Source: Monomorium pharaonis
Lineage: Eukaryota > Arthropoda > Insecta > Hymenoptera > Formicidae
Length of the DNA: 64,000 bases
Assembly (NCBI RefSeq): GCF_013373865.1
Contig: NC_050469.1
Span: 7,738,042-7,802,041, forward strand
Reading direction: 5' to 3'
Shown: positions 38,080 through 51,977 of the stretch, piece by piece
Numbering within the stretch: the first letter of the stretch is position 1
Layout of the letters: every line of letters begins with the position of its first letter
Notes under the pieces: generated by a model
Database searches by the model: none
Told to the model about the DNA's origin: nothing
Seen by the model: only the letters and a program-made list of their open reading frames with translations
Made by a program: the position numbers and the translations under genes

Positions 38080-41000
38080 TTCTGTCACGCTGCAACGGCG
38101 ACCTGATATGTCCTTAAGCCAGCGTCGTGGCATAAATGTCGAAAGATAGGCAGGCGATAGATCGTCCTTGAACGATAAAGCTCGCATTCCTCTTTAAGTA
38201 GCGAGTAGTGAGAGACTCCAATTCTCGAAGACGTCTCGACTGCTATCATGTTTCATCGATTACTCAACTTTCCAAATTCTCGTATAGAAGGGAAACTCTT
38301 TTTTTTTCGTATAATGAAGAGAAAACGAATTCTATAGTGTCATTGAACCGGAGTGTCATGCGATTCGTGCGATCGAAGAATATAATGAGATCGAGGAAAG
38401 GGACAATAAGATTTTTAGAACTTGACTATATTATATTTTATATATAAAGCTAATTATTAAATTATTATGTTTATTATTGGTATAAATTTAAATTTATTAC
38501 CTCTAATAAAAAATTCATTAGTCTATCGCTAACAAAGTGTGAAAAGATGAAGAGTTAACGGCAGAGAAAATTGCAAAACACACACACATACACACACAGG
38601 TTTACGAGCGTAAGGACGAACAGTCATCATTAATGCTAATTGTAATATGTCATCAAAGTTACGAACGCGCGTACTAACTTCGTTTGTGTACTTTATCTCT
38701 GAATAACTGAATGTTAGTACGTCCAGTTTCACTTTTCGTGCCGAGCCGCTAAACGACGTTCAGAAATCTTGCCGCGCACGTCGCTTGCGAAATTCCTTCA
38801 TTGTCCCGCGGTGGTGATGGAAGAGGTTGGCGATGGAGGAGGAGGAGGAAACACGGGGCGTATGTGTGCCAAGAGGTTTTTCTCAGTCGTCGACCGCGAT
38901 AGATACGGTCGGATTGTTCGTTCGACGGAGAAAAGTCTTCACTCTCTTGGCGGCGAAATCGACAATTTAAACGAATGTGCTTCAAAAAGACTGAAAGATA
39001 AAAAAAAAACAGAAAAAGAAAAAGGAAAAAGTTTCCTTTGTTAAGAATAAGTCTTATCTTGTTCAGACTTTCCCGTATATATTTACTCAAATAATTATTT
39101 TACGTTCCTCTCTTTGATATAAAAGCATAATACAGAATAATACACTAAATTAACGTCGTGGTCTCAAAGGCCTTTAGATTTACGATATTTCTCTGTGTAT
39201 TTTTATATCTTAATAGTAAAATTTAAATCTTAAAATTTTATGATTTAATTTGTATGAACCAATTTATTCGTACAATCCAATTAGTAAATATATATAGAAT
39301 ATTAAAATATATTTAAATTATTGTGTAATTTAAAAAATACTTTTAATATAAAACTGTATCAGCGTGTATTATTTAATATATTTTTGCAAGCAAATCTTGT
39401 ATTTTAAATATCGCAAATAATTAAATAGATATTTCTATCATTTGCTCTATTTCTTCTTTCAGGACCAGTTCGAGAATCTGTCCCTGCACACACAGAAAGG
39501 GATAGAATTTCTCGAGAGGTATGGCCACTTCATACGTGATCGTTGTGCGATCGAATTCGAATACGCAGCAAAACTCAGGTGAGAGACATAACATCTTATT
39601 CCCTAAGAATAAATTAAGATGTATGAAGAATTAGGGACGAGGGGCTCAAAGACACTTAAATAAAGAAGAAGCACTTTCGAAGCACTTGTATGCCGAATAC
39701 TTGAAATCTATCATAGATATTTTAATATTTACTAATCGTTTACAAAATATTCTTCTGCCCAAGCACATTTTCTTCAAATAATCTACGTTTTGTAAGTTTA
39801 TCACAAAACTAGTTCGAGACATTCTGTATATCGGAAGTGGTTTTTTATTAGAAAAGAAACAATTTCACGAGAAACTAAAAAGAATATTAACTTTATTAAT
39901 TCAATTTATTAATTCAAATGTTTTTTATTTATATTTATTACATAATTATTTTTCTTCACTTCTATTTATCACGTAATAGTTATTATTTGGTTTTTATTTA
40001 TCTTTCTTTTCCCTATTATTAAAATTGACGTTATATTATACAATTGACGAACGAATACGCTCGGATGCGCGAAGTCAAAAGTAGAAAAATAGTAAAAAGG
40101 AACATTTTCTACTAGTTTTGAAAAGAATTTAAAGTGACAGAGAGAAAAGCTGGGGGCTCCTCAATGGCAGGTGCGTAGAGAGAGTGGTCCCCATAATGCT
40201 CTCGTATACCTTGGCACCTTGCACCCTGTCGTGCGAGTCGACGTGCTCGTACACGATGCTTCTTCTTTTTTTAAGTATCCCGACAAAAGGGTGAGGCATC
40301 CGAGGCGAAATGATTTCAATGGGACATTCTGTGTAACGAGCTTGTCTCACGCACCCCATGGGTTCAGGGACGTGGCGGCGGGATCCGTGTAGCGACTAAT
40401 ATTGTGTTAAAGGAATCCCTTGTCCGTTCCGTGAATACCGTCTACTGTAGCGTATACTTTTGTTTTCTATCGGGTGTCTCGAAATCCTTCCGCTCCCGAC
40501 GTCTAATTACTCCATTTTGCATTACGCTTAATTACGCTTTGTCGCACGTTCAGAACGTGACGTGTGCCTGTGACATTAGTCGTAATTAATTGCACGGTAC
40601 GTCCTTTGATGTGAATTCACAAGAGTGTAATCGGTAAACAAAGTTTTATATAAACTTATCTAATAGATGCAAATATTTTATTATTTCTAGTTTTTTTTTT
40701 AATACAATTTATAATTGAATTACTAAACTTATAATCATTCGCTTCTATCGTAATTAAAAATATTAAAAAAATGTTTAACTCTGCCGCAAGACTTGATGTT
40801 AAGGAAGCTTAGTTATTTTCGTCAATCATCACTGGCGACTGAATAATATTAAAGGCTAGTATTCATAGTCGAATCTTATTTCAAGATCGTCTCAAGTAAT
40901 GTCTTAAGATGCTAATACGGTTCTGTGATTGGTTGATGACATTTCAAGATAGTACTTAAGATGATCTTACATATAAAACTCGACTGTGAATACCAATCTA

Positions 41001-41619
41001 AATCTCATGTTCATAAGAAACTGATTACGACAATAATTATTCTGTTATAATTACAATCATTGTTGTTATACAATTGAACGGTTATACGATCGTAAGTTGC
41101 AATTAAATTTGCATGTCTGGCATGAAAATTTGTGAGAGAACGTACGAGGCAGATATTCCGACCGGATCGAAATCGATTTTGACGCGAAATGAAGGAATTA
41201 ATTAGATCCGGGCGTGCAACCGCGAGAAGTGATTTCACGCGCTTCGCCGCGCGCACGTTCGCTCTCTTGCCGCGCTGCATACGAATCATCACGCTCGCGC
41301 TCGGCGTCCTTCGTCTTAATGCGCTGCAATTTCCAGCGTCTAGCCCGACCCCTCGATTCACTTTCGTGTGGAATCGCGGCGCGGTCAGTGCACGCGCATT
41401 CTGGACGACGATTCTTGGAAAACTGCACTCCGACTCCGTGTAACAACCGAAAAATTACGCGATCGTTGGGTAACCGGGGGATCAGCTGATTGTGAGTGTC
41501 CGACGTAACAGCATCCGAGTGGCTGGGAAATGCTTGATCGTGGACGATTCCTTGGAAAATCCTGAGATATTTTATTGCACGAGAATCATTCTCGATTTTC
41601 CATTGTTTCCTCTTCTCTC

Positions 41620-41664
<45 letters not shown>

Positions 41665-44600
41665 CATTTTCTTTTTCCTCTTCGTTGCCTCGCTGTAAGT
41701 ATCGGGAGAGCGCGCGATAGTATTTATAGACCGCCGTGCCACGCCGTAAGAATTAAAACGGCACGCCCAGATCCGTTTTAATCTGCGTCGCGGCCGAAAA
41801 TAATTCCGCGCGCTCGCGATCTGATATTTCTTCGATTATCGCGCGCGGCGGCACCGCGCGATTTGACCCCATGATGCACCTCGACAGGCCGGAATGACCG
41901 TGCGGCGGTGGATTGCAGTAAATTCCTGACCAACGGCTTTTCCCGTAATAGGAAGCGAGTGTGTGGAAATTGCGAGATGTGGCAATTCTTCGAGCACATT
42001 GTTAATTGCATTGCCATTGGAGTATTATAATTGCGTCATTGTTTAACCCGTTCATTGCATCGCATGTACTCGCGTCAAAAACCGATGCGCGATTTACGGA
42101 ATTATTATTTAGAGTATAAAATATGAAAAACATAGAATTTAGAATATGGAACATTAGATTTAAAAAGTATAGGATTTAGGATTATTTAATAGGCTTTCTT
42201 TAAAATATATATTCGACTTGTGCATAATTGTAACGAGCCGAACGAAATTATTAAAAATGTAACGTGGCGAAAGTTTTTTATCTGATTGTAGCGAACGTGT
42301 TAAGGGAGTTATTATCTATGCTTCCTGATGAATAAGTCACGATATGCTTTACAGAATATTCACATATATAACTTTAGAAATATATTGATTCAATTGTGCA
42401 ATCTTGTATTTCTCTACATTTATTAGATTACTCTATACAATACAAAATCTAACTTTTTATAAAGTCTGTAGGTAAAGTGTAGAAGTAAGATTAAAGTATA
42501 AAAAATATAATTTTATCTTTTATTTATCTAAAAAAAATTAATATAAAAAATTATTATTGTTTCAATTCTCTAGATTAAAAAAAATTTGCGAGCTAAAAAC
42601 GAAGGTGGAGAGCACAGAGATCATTTCTCCGATCAGTTTACTTCCGGGTAATCTAATAGTTTCTGTTATTCATCTAACGTGGCCTGCCGCCGATGTGTCA
42701 CTTTACCTTCGTGAGAATCGTGCATCAATAATCTTATTTCTCCCTTCTCTTCTGTTGCAGGCGTCTCGTGAAAAGTTATCAACCGAAGAAGAAGGAGGAG
42801 GAGGATTATCAGTAAGTATAAACGTGCGCGCGTATACTCTCTCTTCTCGAGTTACCGACGACCTCAGTTGGATTGTTGAATCCGTATATATGTGTACGTA
42901 CAAAACATATCGGAGAACAACATACATTTAAATTGTCTGCTTTCGAGATTAATTACAACACTGTGGCCAATCGAGTAGTGGCCCAGGGAAGTAGATAATT
43001 GTACCGTGACGAATAAAATAGCAATTTTCTGAGGTGATTATTTTCAAGGTAAAAATTGTACCAATTAGCATGGATACTTATTTTTCAATTACGCCTCCTG
43101 CGATATAAAAGTATATTCTGCATTTCTGTGCGGCACATTGGAGTCATATTCTTATATACATGTAGCCAGGATTTATTAAAGCAGAGAGAAGGGGACCCGG
43201 GGATTTATTAAAGCAAAAAAATACACGGTGAGAATATTTTCCCCGTGGAGCACTTCTACCGATCTTCAGTCTTATAGGTTCCGAGTTCCACGGAGCCATA
43301 ATTAATTTTCTGACTCGGCGCACAGAATGTACAACGCGCGCGAGTAATTAAGCGCGCATAGGAGCGTGGTTAGGTCAGGGTTAAAATAAAACGGGAGTGT
43401 CGAGGCAAAATCCGGGGTTAAAATAAAGCTATGTGCCTCGACGGAAATTCTCCAGTGGTTTTCTCGCTCGTGTTTTTCGTTCCTTCCGCCAAATTCTTTC
43501 GCTTGTATGGCAAACTACCGAAACGTCCACGCAAACGTGTTTTTGCAAAGTCTAGTGAGCAGGAAACAGGAACGACTTGTTTATCACGCGACCTAAAATC
43601 CAATCCTTATCGAAGTTAGAAAGTTACAATCAATTTTTGTGTAATTTAGAAACGTGATATTAACATTTTTATATCTTCAGATATCCGTTCTTTATTTTGC
43701 ACTTAATCTCTTTTCAAAACATATCCAGAGACTTTGAAACTCGTTGAGTAAGAGTTAGAACTTTTCAAATTATATCGATATTTTTGAAAACAAGGTGCCA
43801 GCTTTATAAAGATAATATCTTACAGCGTGGGAGAGATGCTTTATAAGTTCAATAACTCCGCAAAAGAGATCCTTGCGCTCTCAGTTGATTCTTTATGAAG
43901 TGATATAAAGAGTGTGTCATACTAAATCGGCGTGGGCCGAGATTTAAGCTCCTCTCGTTCCGCGAAATCAGTCTGCGTTGGCGTTGTGTAGATCAGAAAT
44001 TATTCTTGTCGTATACGCAATGATCGTATTAAATTATTCAAAAGAACAATTATGTTAAATTACCTAATGTTATCAACGTAGTATTTTATCTATAATTAAG
44101 GCAAAAGAGTGAGTGCACTTACATGAAACTTAATCGTTTAAACTAACCAAGTCATTAATATTTGTATAAGATAAACTAGAAATTTACTAATTAAGAAAAA
44201 AGACAATGTAAAGCATAAAAACTGAAAATTTGAGGACAAAATTAAAAGAATGGCAGAGAAATAGGAAATAGAAGACGGACTTGAAAATACTAAGAAAGTA
44301 GGGTATATATCAAAAGAGAGAATTTGGAATTTTAATTAGACGAAAATGAATCTCTACGAAAAGAGAAAGTAGATAAGGGATAGAGTACGTGAACGTAGTG
44401 CAAAAGAACGAAGAAAAAAAATGCAGCTTGCCGTTTCTCCAGATATAGTCCCTGTCGGGCGTTCAAAATGGAGTTGAACGAAGTGAACGACCAGGCCGGT
44501 CAGCGAGAAGTGATCGCGGAGAACCTCCAGGCCAACGTCCTGCGGGAACTCAACATCCTGGTTAAGGACTTCAAGGAGGATCGCAAGAAGCATCTGCAAG

Positions 44601-47600
44601 AGGGAGCGCGATTGATGGCCACTCTGGCTGGTCAAATCGGCAACCTGGAGCGTGCCAGGAAGGCCTACGAGAAGGCCTTTCGCGAAGCGGAGCGCGCCGT
44701 GGAGAACTATCAGCGAGCAGACGCGGATCTCAATCTCTCGAGAGCAGAGGTACGTGATAAAAAGTTTCCTATCATTATTTCGTGATAAACCCCATCAGCT
44801 TTCGCGTGCTAGTTCGTCTTTCTTTGTTTCCGAAAGTTCAACTTGTATACAATAAGTGGGAAGAAGAGTATATTATTTCGACGGAACATAAAGCAGATAG
44901 AATCTAAAGTTGTTTTTCCACGGATAGATGGAACGTGTGAAGGAATTATGAACGATTGATAAAAATTGTGTACATTGACGCTCGATGATGATCAATTTTT
45001 TTTTTCTTGCAACGAGCAGGTCGAGAAGCAGAGGATGAATATGACCATGAAGACCCAGCAGAGCGAGGAAGCCAAAACGGAGTACGCGAATCAGCTGCAA
45101 AAAACGAATGACATGCAGACGTTACACTACCACACAGCGATGCCGGAAGTGTTTCAACATCTCCAGGTACTACTTTGTCATAACTGTACGCGATTACGTT
45201 CATGTTTTGTTATACTGTCCGTGATTTTTATATAATATCCGGAATGATATTCTCCCTTTGCACGTTGTACAAGGGTTTAAAGAATTATTTAATGCAATAA
45301 AGATAGATTTAATATGATTGCACATTTGTCAACACATTTAACAAGCTTGAACAATCATGGATTAAATTATGCACTAATTATCGTAAGAGAGAGTTGTAAC
45401 TTTCAATCAAATTTGAATTAATTTTACTTTAAGATAATTTTAACTTGTCTGTCTAATTACAAATTTATCAATTTAATAAATTAGTATTAATTTTTTAATT
45501 GGAAACTATTTTATTTTATTCAATTTGATATTTCAATTATCTTTATTAATTTTTTCTTATGAGTGATTTTTTTTAAACGCTTTTGCTACAGGAATTGGAT
45601 GAGAAAAGGATAAAGAACATGCGGAATTACATGATGAAATCGGTAGAGATCGAACGAGCGGTGGCGCCGATAATTGCCCAGTGCCTAGATGGCATTGAGA
45701 AGGCGGCTAACGAGATCAACGAGAAAGAGGACACAATGTTGGTAATTGAACGTTACAAGAGCGGTTTCCAGCCACCCGGAGACTTTCCCTTTGAAGACCT
45801 ATCGGTCGCCAAGAGCTACGACAGCAATAGTCAATTAGCACAGCCGGTTATGCAGCCCATCCATAATCACCTCACGGTCAAGGGCACTGTCTCTGGTGGC
45901 AAGATCAAGAAGAGGGTCGGCCTCTTCGGAATCTTCGGCAGTAATAAGGTAGATACTCGTCCATATTGCTCTGGGAGATCATTGCAGTTTGAGACCATTG
46001 GTGCAGCGTTCTCAATGCGTAGGGTGTACTGAAAAGATTGCTGATGAACATCGTTAAGCTTAATGAATAATGCTATTATGTACCGAAAAATAATCGATAA
46101 TTATTGTAGCATTTTTTTCGCGAATTTTTTTTAAATTCTGTTTGTTTTAATTTAATGCAAGATAAGCTCTTGATAAATTAATTTATTATTAATGTGTAAT
46201 TAGTTTGATTTTATGAATTTTATTTTTATTTATTTTTATTGTTAGAATGGTCTTCTTCAGACACCCTACATACATTATTTTTCATAAAGTCATCGAGTGA
46301 TTCCATTAAAATTTTACAATGATTTGTTTGCATGTATCTTATGATTACATATTTCATATTTTTTGATGTACTAACAAAATAATTACTGATTTTTAACTTG
46401 TAATACTTGTGATACTCGACTTGTAAAGCCGAAAAATCGTACGAAGTTCTTTTTCTATAAAGAAGAGCAAACATACCTTATCGTATTATTTATTTATCGC
46501 CCTCTTGTTGTAATATCGTGAGAAGGATAATTGTAAAGTAAAGGATATCACAGATTATTTTTCTATAATACAGCATGCACGGCAATTCTTTAAAGTATTA
46601 TTTTATTCTTTTAACTTATCATTTTATGTATACTTGCATCTTTCCTTATTCGCCGACAGGCCTGCTCTTATATGCACACAAATTTCTATTGCGCATGTAC
46701 ATTAGTAGATTCTGTATTTTTCCGACCAGTTGCAGTAACGTTATTTACGCGCGACGTTTTAAATTATGTTTTGTGCACTTTATTATTTATGATTACTTAA
46801 AGTGGGTTTTTTGCATCTTTAAATTATTATTATTTGAAGTAATTTCGCTTCGTATATGATTTATAAGCGCTTTATGATACAGTAGACTCTATTCTTATAT
46901 ACCATAACATATTAATAAAATAAATTTGAGAATATAAAAATCATAATTAATCATATTTAAGATTGCAGTTAAAGTAAAGAAAATACTTTGAATTAACTCT
47001 TTCTATTAATATGCAAAATTACATAAAAATAACACATATTTAATATTCTCTTTAAAAATGTTATAATAATATGTATAAATAATATGTATTAATATTATTT
47101 ATATGTACGTATTATTTACTTATATTATTTATAATACGTGACTTTACATATTATTATACGACATGTAAATATTAAATATACATTATAAATATTTAATTTA
47201 ATAATTTTTATTTTAAATTTCTGTTTGCGTAAATTTTTGAATTAATTTTTTGAATGTTTTATACGCTTAGAGTCATAAATTAATATAACAAAAAAATGGT
47301 TAAGTTTGATAAATATTGATAAGAATTTGCAATAAATCGAGTTCAATACTGTATCTTTTTTTATATGTCCGGACTATAATTTGCAATTACTCTTTTGTTT
47401 GATCTCGTATAAAACGTAACTTATTTTTCTTCTGTACTTTCTATTAATTTGGTGGATGGTTCAATCTGCCTGTGGTCTTCTTGTTTCCGATCATCACTAT
47501 GGGCTATGAATGGGAATATTATCACACTTAGTAAGTACTTCGTAGACCGCTTTTTCGCTTGCAATTATGTATATAATAACAACCTTTATCTGCCTTGTAA

Positions 47601-50600
47601 AGATAAAATACATGCGACATTATAATGACTTGTTAAAAAAGCGTGAATTCAACGGATACATTAATCTTAATCAGTATAAGACTAATAAATTATTATTAAC
47701 ACTTACAGAATATAATATGAGAAAAGTTTAATTAAAATTTAATTTGTGTAACTAAATTAAATTAAATTATAATTTAATATAAAAATATAATAATTTATAA
47801 TTTTGAGAATTAAAGTGGAGAAAAGAGAGGAATATGATTCTAAAGATTTACTTCTGTAAGAGATTTATGGAATAGAATTTATAAAGTTGAAAAATATTAC
47901 ATTTAAAATTAAGTTTATATTAAGATGAATATATTTGTTAAAAATCTGAAGCTTTTTATAAGCTTAAACTCTAATGTAAAATTATGATTATGATTTTACA
48001 TTATTAAAGTAGATTAACAATTTTATATTTTTATTGTGACACAAATAAAATATTTTATATTAATTGGAATTAATGTTTTCGAAGTGATTTGAATTCACGC
48101 TTATGCTATTGCTGAAAGACTATCCTGTTCATTCGCTGAATGATACGCTTTTGGGATTTGTTTCATGCGAACGACAGAAGTTGATCGAGGTGTGCATAGC
48201 TTTAAAGGTCTGTCCTTTATATAATCGCCAAATCATTTTCCGATTGACCCTTTTGGTGCTAAGTTGAATGCTTACAAGTGCTCGACGCTTGCGCGTCTTC
48301 TTTATATACAGTAGTAAATAGATGAGATAAGCAAACTCTTCTTCAGAGAGCAGAATTGTTTTGATCGTCAATTATTCCGTAGAAAATCAAATTGAGAGAA
48401 TCCTTATATTAACCAAATACTTGAATTAAATAAATTTAATTTGTACGGGATCAGAAACTTTTGAGAGATTACCAAGAACGTACCCCAACTGTATAGTTTT
48501 GATATTTAATATCATCAACATAAAAATCTGTAAAATCTTAATTTTGAAATTAAAAAAATTAAATTTTTTTAAGCACCAAAAGGATTAAGTATTTTATTCT
48601 CGTTTCTAAAATAATTTTTTCTGATTTTTATATACTGCAGAGAATACATTTTATCCACATTATCTATTATCGCTTAAAATAAACAATAAGCGATATTGTA
48701 TGTTGAAATTATTTATTAATATCAATTTGTATATGCAAGTATCCATTAACAATTCGCAGATCATTAATGAAACAAGTTGCTTCTGCAACAAAATGTGTTC
48801 CCAAGCTTTCTTATTTTTTCTTTCTGTTATTTTCCTGAGACCTAGACTACAGTACTCTGAGAGAAAAGGAGAAAGAGGAAGGAAGAAACTCAAAATTTGC
48901 TTTTTAATCAAAATTCTATATAATTTCATAATTAATTCGATGATACAAAAAATTTCATTACAAATAAAGTTTTTAGGTCTCAGGAATGTGCATAGATAAT
49001 TTTCAAAAGATCGATATTTATTGTAACAAATTCCAGAATAATGTGCCTGGCTACGGTGACGGTGCCAAGGAGGACTGCAGCGATCTGCCACCGAATCAGC
49101 GGAAGAAGCGATTACAGCAACGACTGGACGAGATCCAGGCGAAAATCCAACAGGAGACAGCGGCAAGAGACGGTCTGATGAAGATGAAAGGCGTGTACGA
49201 GCAGAATCCCGCCCTCGGAGATCCAATGAGTATAGAGGGACAATTGAACCAGTCCAGTAACAAACTGGACAAGCTTGGAGTTGAATTGGCAAAGTTTCAA
49301 GGCTACCTCGAAGAAGCAACGCGTGCTGGTGCCAATTTATCTAGGTAAATGGAGCTTTATTGGAATTGTGCAAGGAACTGTGCTTTTATATTTTCTATTT
49401 ATACAAATAGAGCTTCTCTAAAAACGAGGAATGTTTGTAGTGTGAAAAGCGCGAAGTGTAAAAGATTTAATTTATATGTATATAGAGTAAAAGTGTTTTA
49501 TCGTACACAACTTTATTGTGCTTAAAATAAGTTGAAATATATCGTTTTTACATAAATAATTAAATAAGTTAATATGTTATTGTGTTTAATTATAAAGTTC
49601 GGTAAAAAGGGAAAAGAAATAGTTCAATATGGTTGATATTTCAGCCCAAGTCAAGCACAACGAAAACCTACTACTAACGGGTCGGCAACTAGGCCATTGA
49701 GTTCACGAAGAGGTAGTCATTCGGGAGGCGAGGAGAGCCTTTCGAGATCCGCTTCGGATTCTAGCGTCTGTAACGCGAATGCGAATCAACCAGCTCACAA
49801 GAAGAGCGCGCCGAGCACACCGCAGCCGACTCATGGGTAAGTTATCTCGGTAATATACGGGATAACGTACAATTTACATTATACACTCTGAAAATCACGA
49901 AAATTTTGCATTTAAAATCCTATATCTTTCAGTTCATAAATTTATTCTACCGTTCATATCATGGTCTGTTTTTTATAAAGTCTATGATATTGTACTTTTA
50001 TATTCTATCAGTACTGTAAATTGTTACATAGATTCAACAATTTCTTTGTTTAATGTTTCTCTATGTCCATATATGTTTAAAAACACTGCAATGTCTTTGA
50101 CTCTTATGCAACCGCTCTTATCTTATCGGAACTGATGAACATAAGTAACAGAGATAATGCGAGAAGTGTTACTATGAGTCATCCTCATTTTACCCATTTC
50201 AACAAATTAGCGTGACGAATGGAGTTTTGCTATATAATTGCTTATAGGTTCAGATTAGATTGTGATCTGTAAGTTTCGTTGTGTATTCTTTTTCGCGAAA
50301 GCGTTTGGTTTGCATTGTTGAGTAGAATAGACACTTTACACTAGACAAATAGCCACGGTTTTCGCTTTATGGTACTGATGCACAGTTCCACGAACAGCCC
50401 GGAATCTGGCCTCGGCGAATCGAGAACGTCGCTACCTGGCAGCGGCTGCGAGGAGTATTATCATGACGAGGTGGACGCTCAACCACCACTGGGAACATGT
50501 CGGGCGCTTTATCCTTTTGATGGTAAGTCCCTCCAAATGTATGGGCAATTACATGATATATTTTTCTATGTTTTCTCAGTTTAAGAATTATAGAAGACAA

Positions 50601-50867
50601 TGTGATTAAAGTTGATAGATTAAATGAAGTTTAACAAAAAGAAAGAACTAATTATTTTATTTTTATACTCCTTGATCTTATTATTATTATTATTATATTT
50701 TATTTATAGCGACTAGCGAGGGTTCCATACCGATGTACGATGGCGAAGAGCTGTACATGATCGAGCTGGATCAGGGAGACGGTTGGACTAGAGTACGACG
50801 TATCTCACAACCAATCGAAGGCTTTGTGCCGACTTCGTACATAGAGTGTCATCTATACAACACTTAG
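19278..50867 (+). CDS. Cip4: Cdc42-interacting protein 4 / TOCA family (F-BAR, HR1, SH3)
   Basis: Ten exons join in consistent phase: 19278-19301, 39463-39578, 42761-42811, 44443-44749, 45020-45166, 45592-45948, 49037-49344, 49645-49836, 50386-50522 and 50710-50867. They give 598 residues plus stop. The protein starts MSWGTELW-DQFENLS, the signature of the family, with a good start context (AAACATGA). An F-BAR domain fills about residues 1-290 (GHFIRDRCAIEFEYAAKLR, AGQREVIAENL). An HR1 coiled coil binding GTP-Cdc42 lies at about 350-430 (QRKKRLQQRLDEIQAKI), then a Ser-rich linker and a C-terminal SH3 domain (about 538-595; ALYPFD, DGWTRV, GFVPTSYI). Family members bend PI(4,5)P2 membranes and recruit WASP/WAVE and dynamin in endocytosis. 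Exon 1 codes for only 8 residues and is followed by a 20-kb intron. A probable alternative last-exon pair lies at 52009-53327. Confidence 0.95.
21766..21846. repeat. AT-rich hairpin element (MITE-like)
   Basis: The left arm (AATATAATGTCATATTATTA onwards) and right arm (ending ACGTGGCATTATATT) are imperfect reverse complements of about 37 nt with a loop of about 8 nt. It lies in Cip4 intron 1. It could be a small MITE or a remnant of one. Confidence 0.4.
24196..24214. repeat. CAG trinucleotide run
   Basis: A short uninterrupted AGC/CAG microsatellite of about six units within Cip4 intron 1. It is noncoding in any supported model. Confidence 0.8.
28790..28813. repeat. TGCG tetranucleotide microsatellite
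   Basis: Five or more tandem GTGC/TGCG units in a CpG-rich patch of Cip4 intron 1. Confidence 0.75.
32752..32795. repeat. Short strong hairpin (44 nt)
   Basis: The arms TGTGATATCTCGTCCTCTC and GAGAGGCGAGATATCACA pair over 18 bp with a single bulged base and a 7-nt loop. The stem is much stronger than expected by chance in this intron. Its total length is below that of a typical pre-miRNA, so a small foldback element or a structured RNA are both possible. Confidence 0.5.
36288..36311. repeat. Poly-T tract
   Basis: An uninterrupted run of about 24 T in Cip4 intron 1. It may be a poly(A) remnant of a retrocopy on the minus strand, but I see no recognisable sequence beside it. Confidence 0.7.
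38050..38079. repeat. C/CT-rich microsatellite
   Basis: A C run followed by a (CT)n tract in Cip4 intron 1. It generates a low-complexity open frame rich in Pro, Leu and Ser that is not a gene. Confidence 0.75.
40859..40993. repeat. MITE-like element with 14-nt terminal inverted repeats
   Basis: The ends GTATTCATAGTCGA and TCGACTGTGAATAC are inverted repeats with one mismatch. The interior is an imperfect hairpin with repeated CAAGAT/ATCTTA words and an ATTGGTTGATGA centre. It is about 135 nt with no ORF, which fits a nonautonomous DNA element. No clear target-site duplication was seen. Confidence 0.6.
41630..41661. repeat. CT dinucleotide microsatellite
   Basis: A (CT)n tract of about 16 units in Cip4 intron 2. 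Confidence 0.85.
42812..44442 (+). other. Cip4 intron 3
   Basis: A 1.6-kb intron between the exon ending EEEDY (42811) and the exon beginning YSPCRAFK (44443). I see no coding exon or defined repeat in it. Confidence 0.7.
45949..49036 (+). other. Cip4 intron 6
   Basis: A 3.1-kb, very AT-rich intron between the end of the F-BAR region and the HR1 exon. No spliced-in exon could be supported; a short open stretch near 47.45 kb lacks an acceptor. No defined repeat was seen. Confidence 0.65.
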
Positions 50868-51977
50868 CCGCTTCTTCTAGGTTGTTAAAGGGAATTGTGC
50901 GACACGGAACCGCTCAAAGGAGATTATGAATGAGGATGCGTAATGCATTTGGCGCTGTCAATGACTCGAGGGTTGTGTGTTGGACAGAAATTAGTATAGG
51001 ATACCGGGACGACAACAACGGATCACAGGCCTAATCAATACTTGCGCAATTTGGACGATGAACAGTTGGAAGATTTCTAAATTTGAAGATGCAATCAAGA
51101 ACTTATGGACAGGATCGTGAATCTTCACAAACGAAATAGATTATGATATTTATTTTAATGATGAAAACAGAATTTCTTATTCGCGATTTGAAACAATTTA
51201 AGAAATTGTTCATCAATCTAAAGATTACGATCTATAAAAGAAATATTTGCAGAACCGAATTATCGCGTACTGATATTTTCACGCTCGACAAAATTGCGAT
51301 TACTGTCGATTGTGACACATATCTCCAACACATCTCCTTGACAAGAATTTCTGTTCGATTGGCCGATCGATCAGGAAGAAATAGAGTAACGATAGGATAC
51401 GAACAAATGTCCCGGCTTTGTGATCAATCAATATAAGCGTAATAGGGGTAGATTCGAACTCATTTTTGGGCTTATTATAGATTCCTAAGAGACATTTCAC
51501 CCTTATCCGGATTTATTTAATGTAATACTTTGTTATATAATAATTAGCAATTATCTGTTAGATAGGTATTTAACAGATTTTAATGGCGTATTATTAATAG
51601 CGATTGTATTATTTAAATTTACATTTAAACCGCTATTTTTGTGTCCTAATAATACGCGATTTTTTTTTTTTTTTATAAAAGTTCGCGGCAGCCTTACAGC
51701 CTTATCTACGTTATTTTAAAATTTAAAAGTTGATATTAATGGCTGTTAATTATTAATTATAAAATTTTTAATTGCGGAAAAATGGCTGTATTATTATTTC
51801 TCGCGAGAGGAAATTTTGTTATGCATGGAGAACCATGTCGGGATTTGCATCTTTGCGTTTGGTTCTCGTTGAAATTATTACTGATGATAATAACAGTTGC
51901 TATTTTAATAATCTTAAAAGTTTTTATTTAGAAAACTACTGTATTATTTTGCAGACTGTACTATGTTTTATTATGTA

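Larger units (their letters stand above)
19302..39462 (+). other. Cip4 intron 1 (20.2 kb)
   Basis: No supported coding exon was found on either strand. The sequence alternates AT-rich stretches with CpG-rich patches at about 19.3-20.4, 22.55-23.1, 24.1-24.45, 25.0-25.4, 28.4-29.05, 30.36-30.55 and 36.65-37.25 kb. These produce long but compositionally biased open frames. It also carries a hairpin element (21766-21846), a short perfect-stem hairpin (32752-32795), a CAG run, CT-rich tracts and a 24-nt T run. Large first introns of this kind commonly hold enhancers and alternative promoters; no particular site can be called here. Confidence 0.75.
39579..42760 (+). other. Cip4 intron 2
   Basis: A 3.2-kb intron. 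It contains a MITE-like element (40859-40993), a CpG-rich patch at about 41.15-41.55 kb that could be an internal promoter, and a (CT)n microsatellite (41630-41661). No coding exon was recognised. Confidence 0.7.

Noticed and set aside
47450..47522. Open stretch reading GGWFNLPVVFLFPIITMGYEW before a stop, followed by a donor-like AG|TAAGTA
   Set aside because: There is an in-frame stop just upstream, no ATG before it and no AG acceptor, so it cannot be spliced in; the similarity to a membrane-protein end is probably chance.
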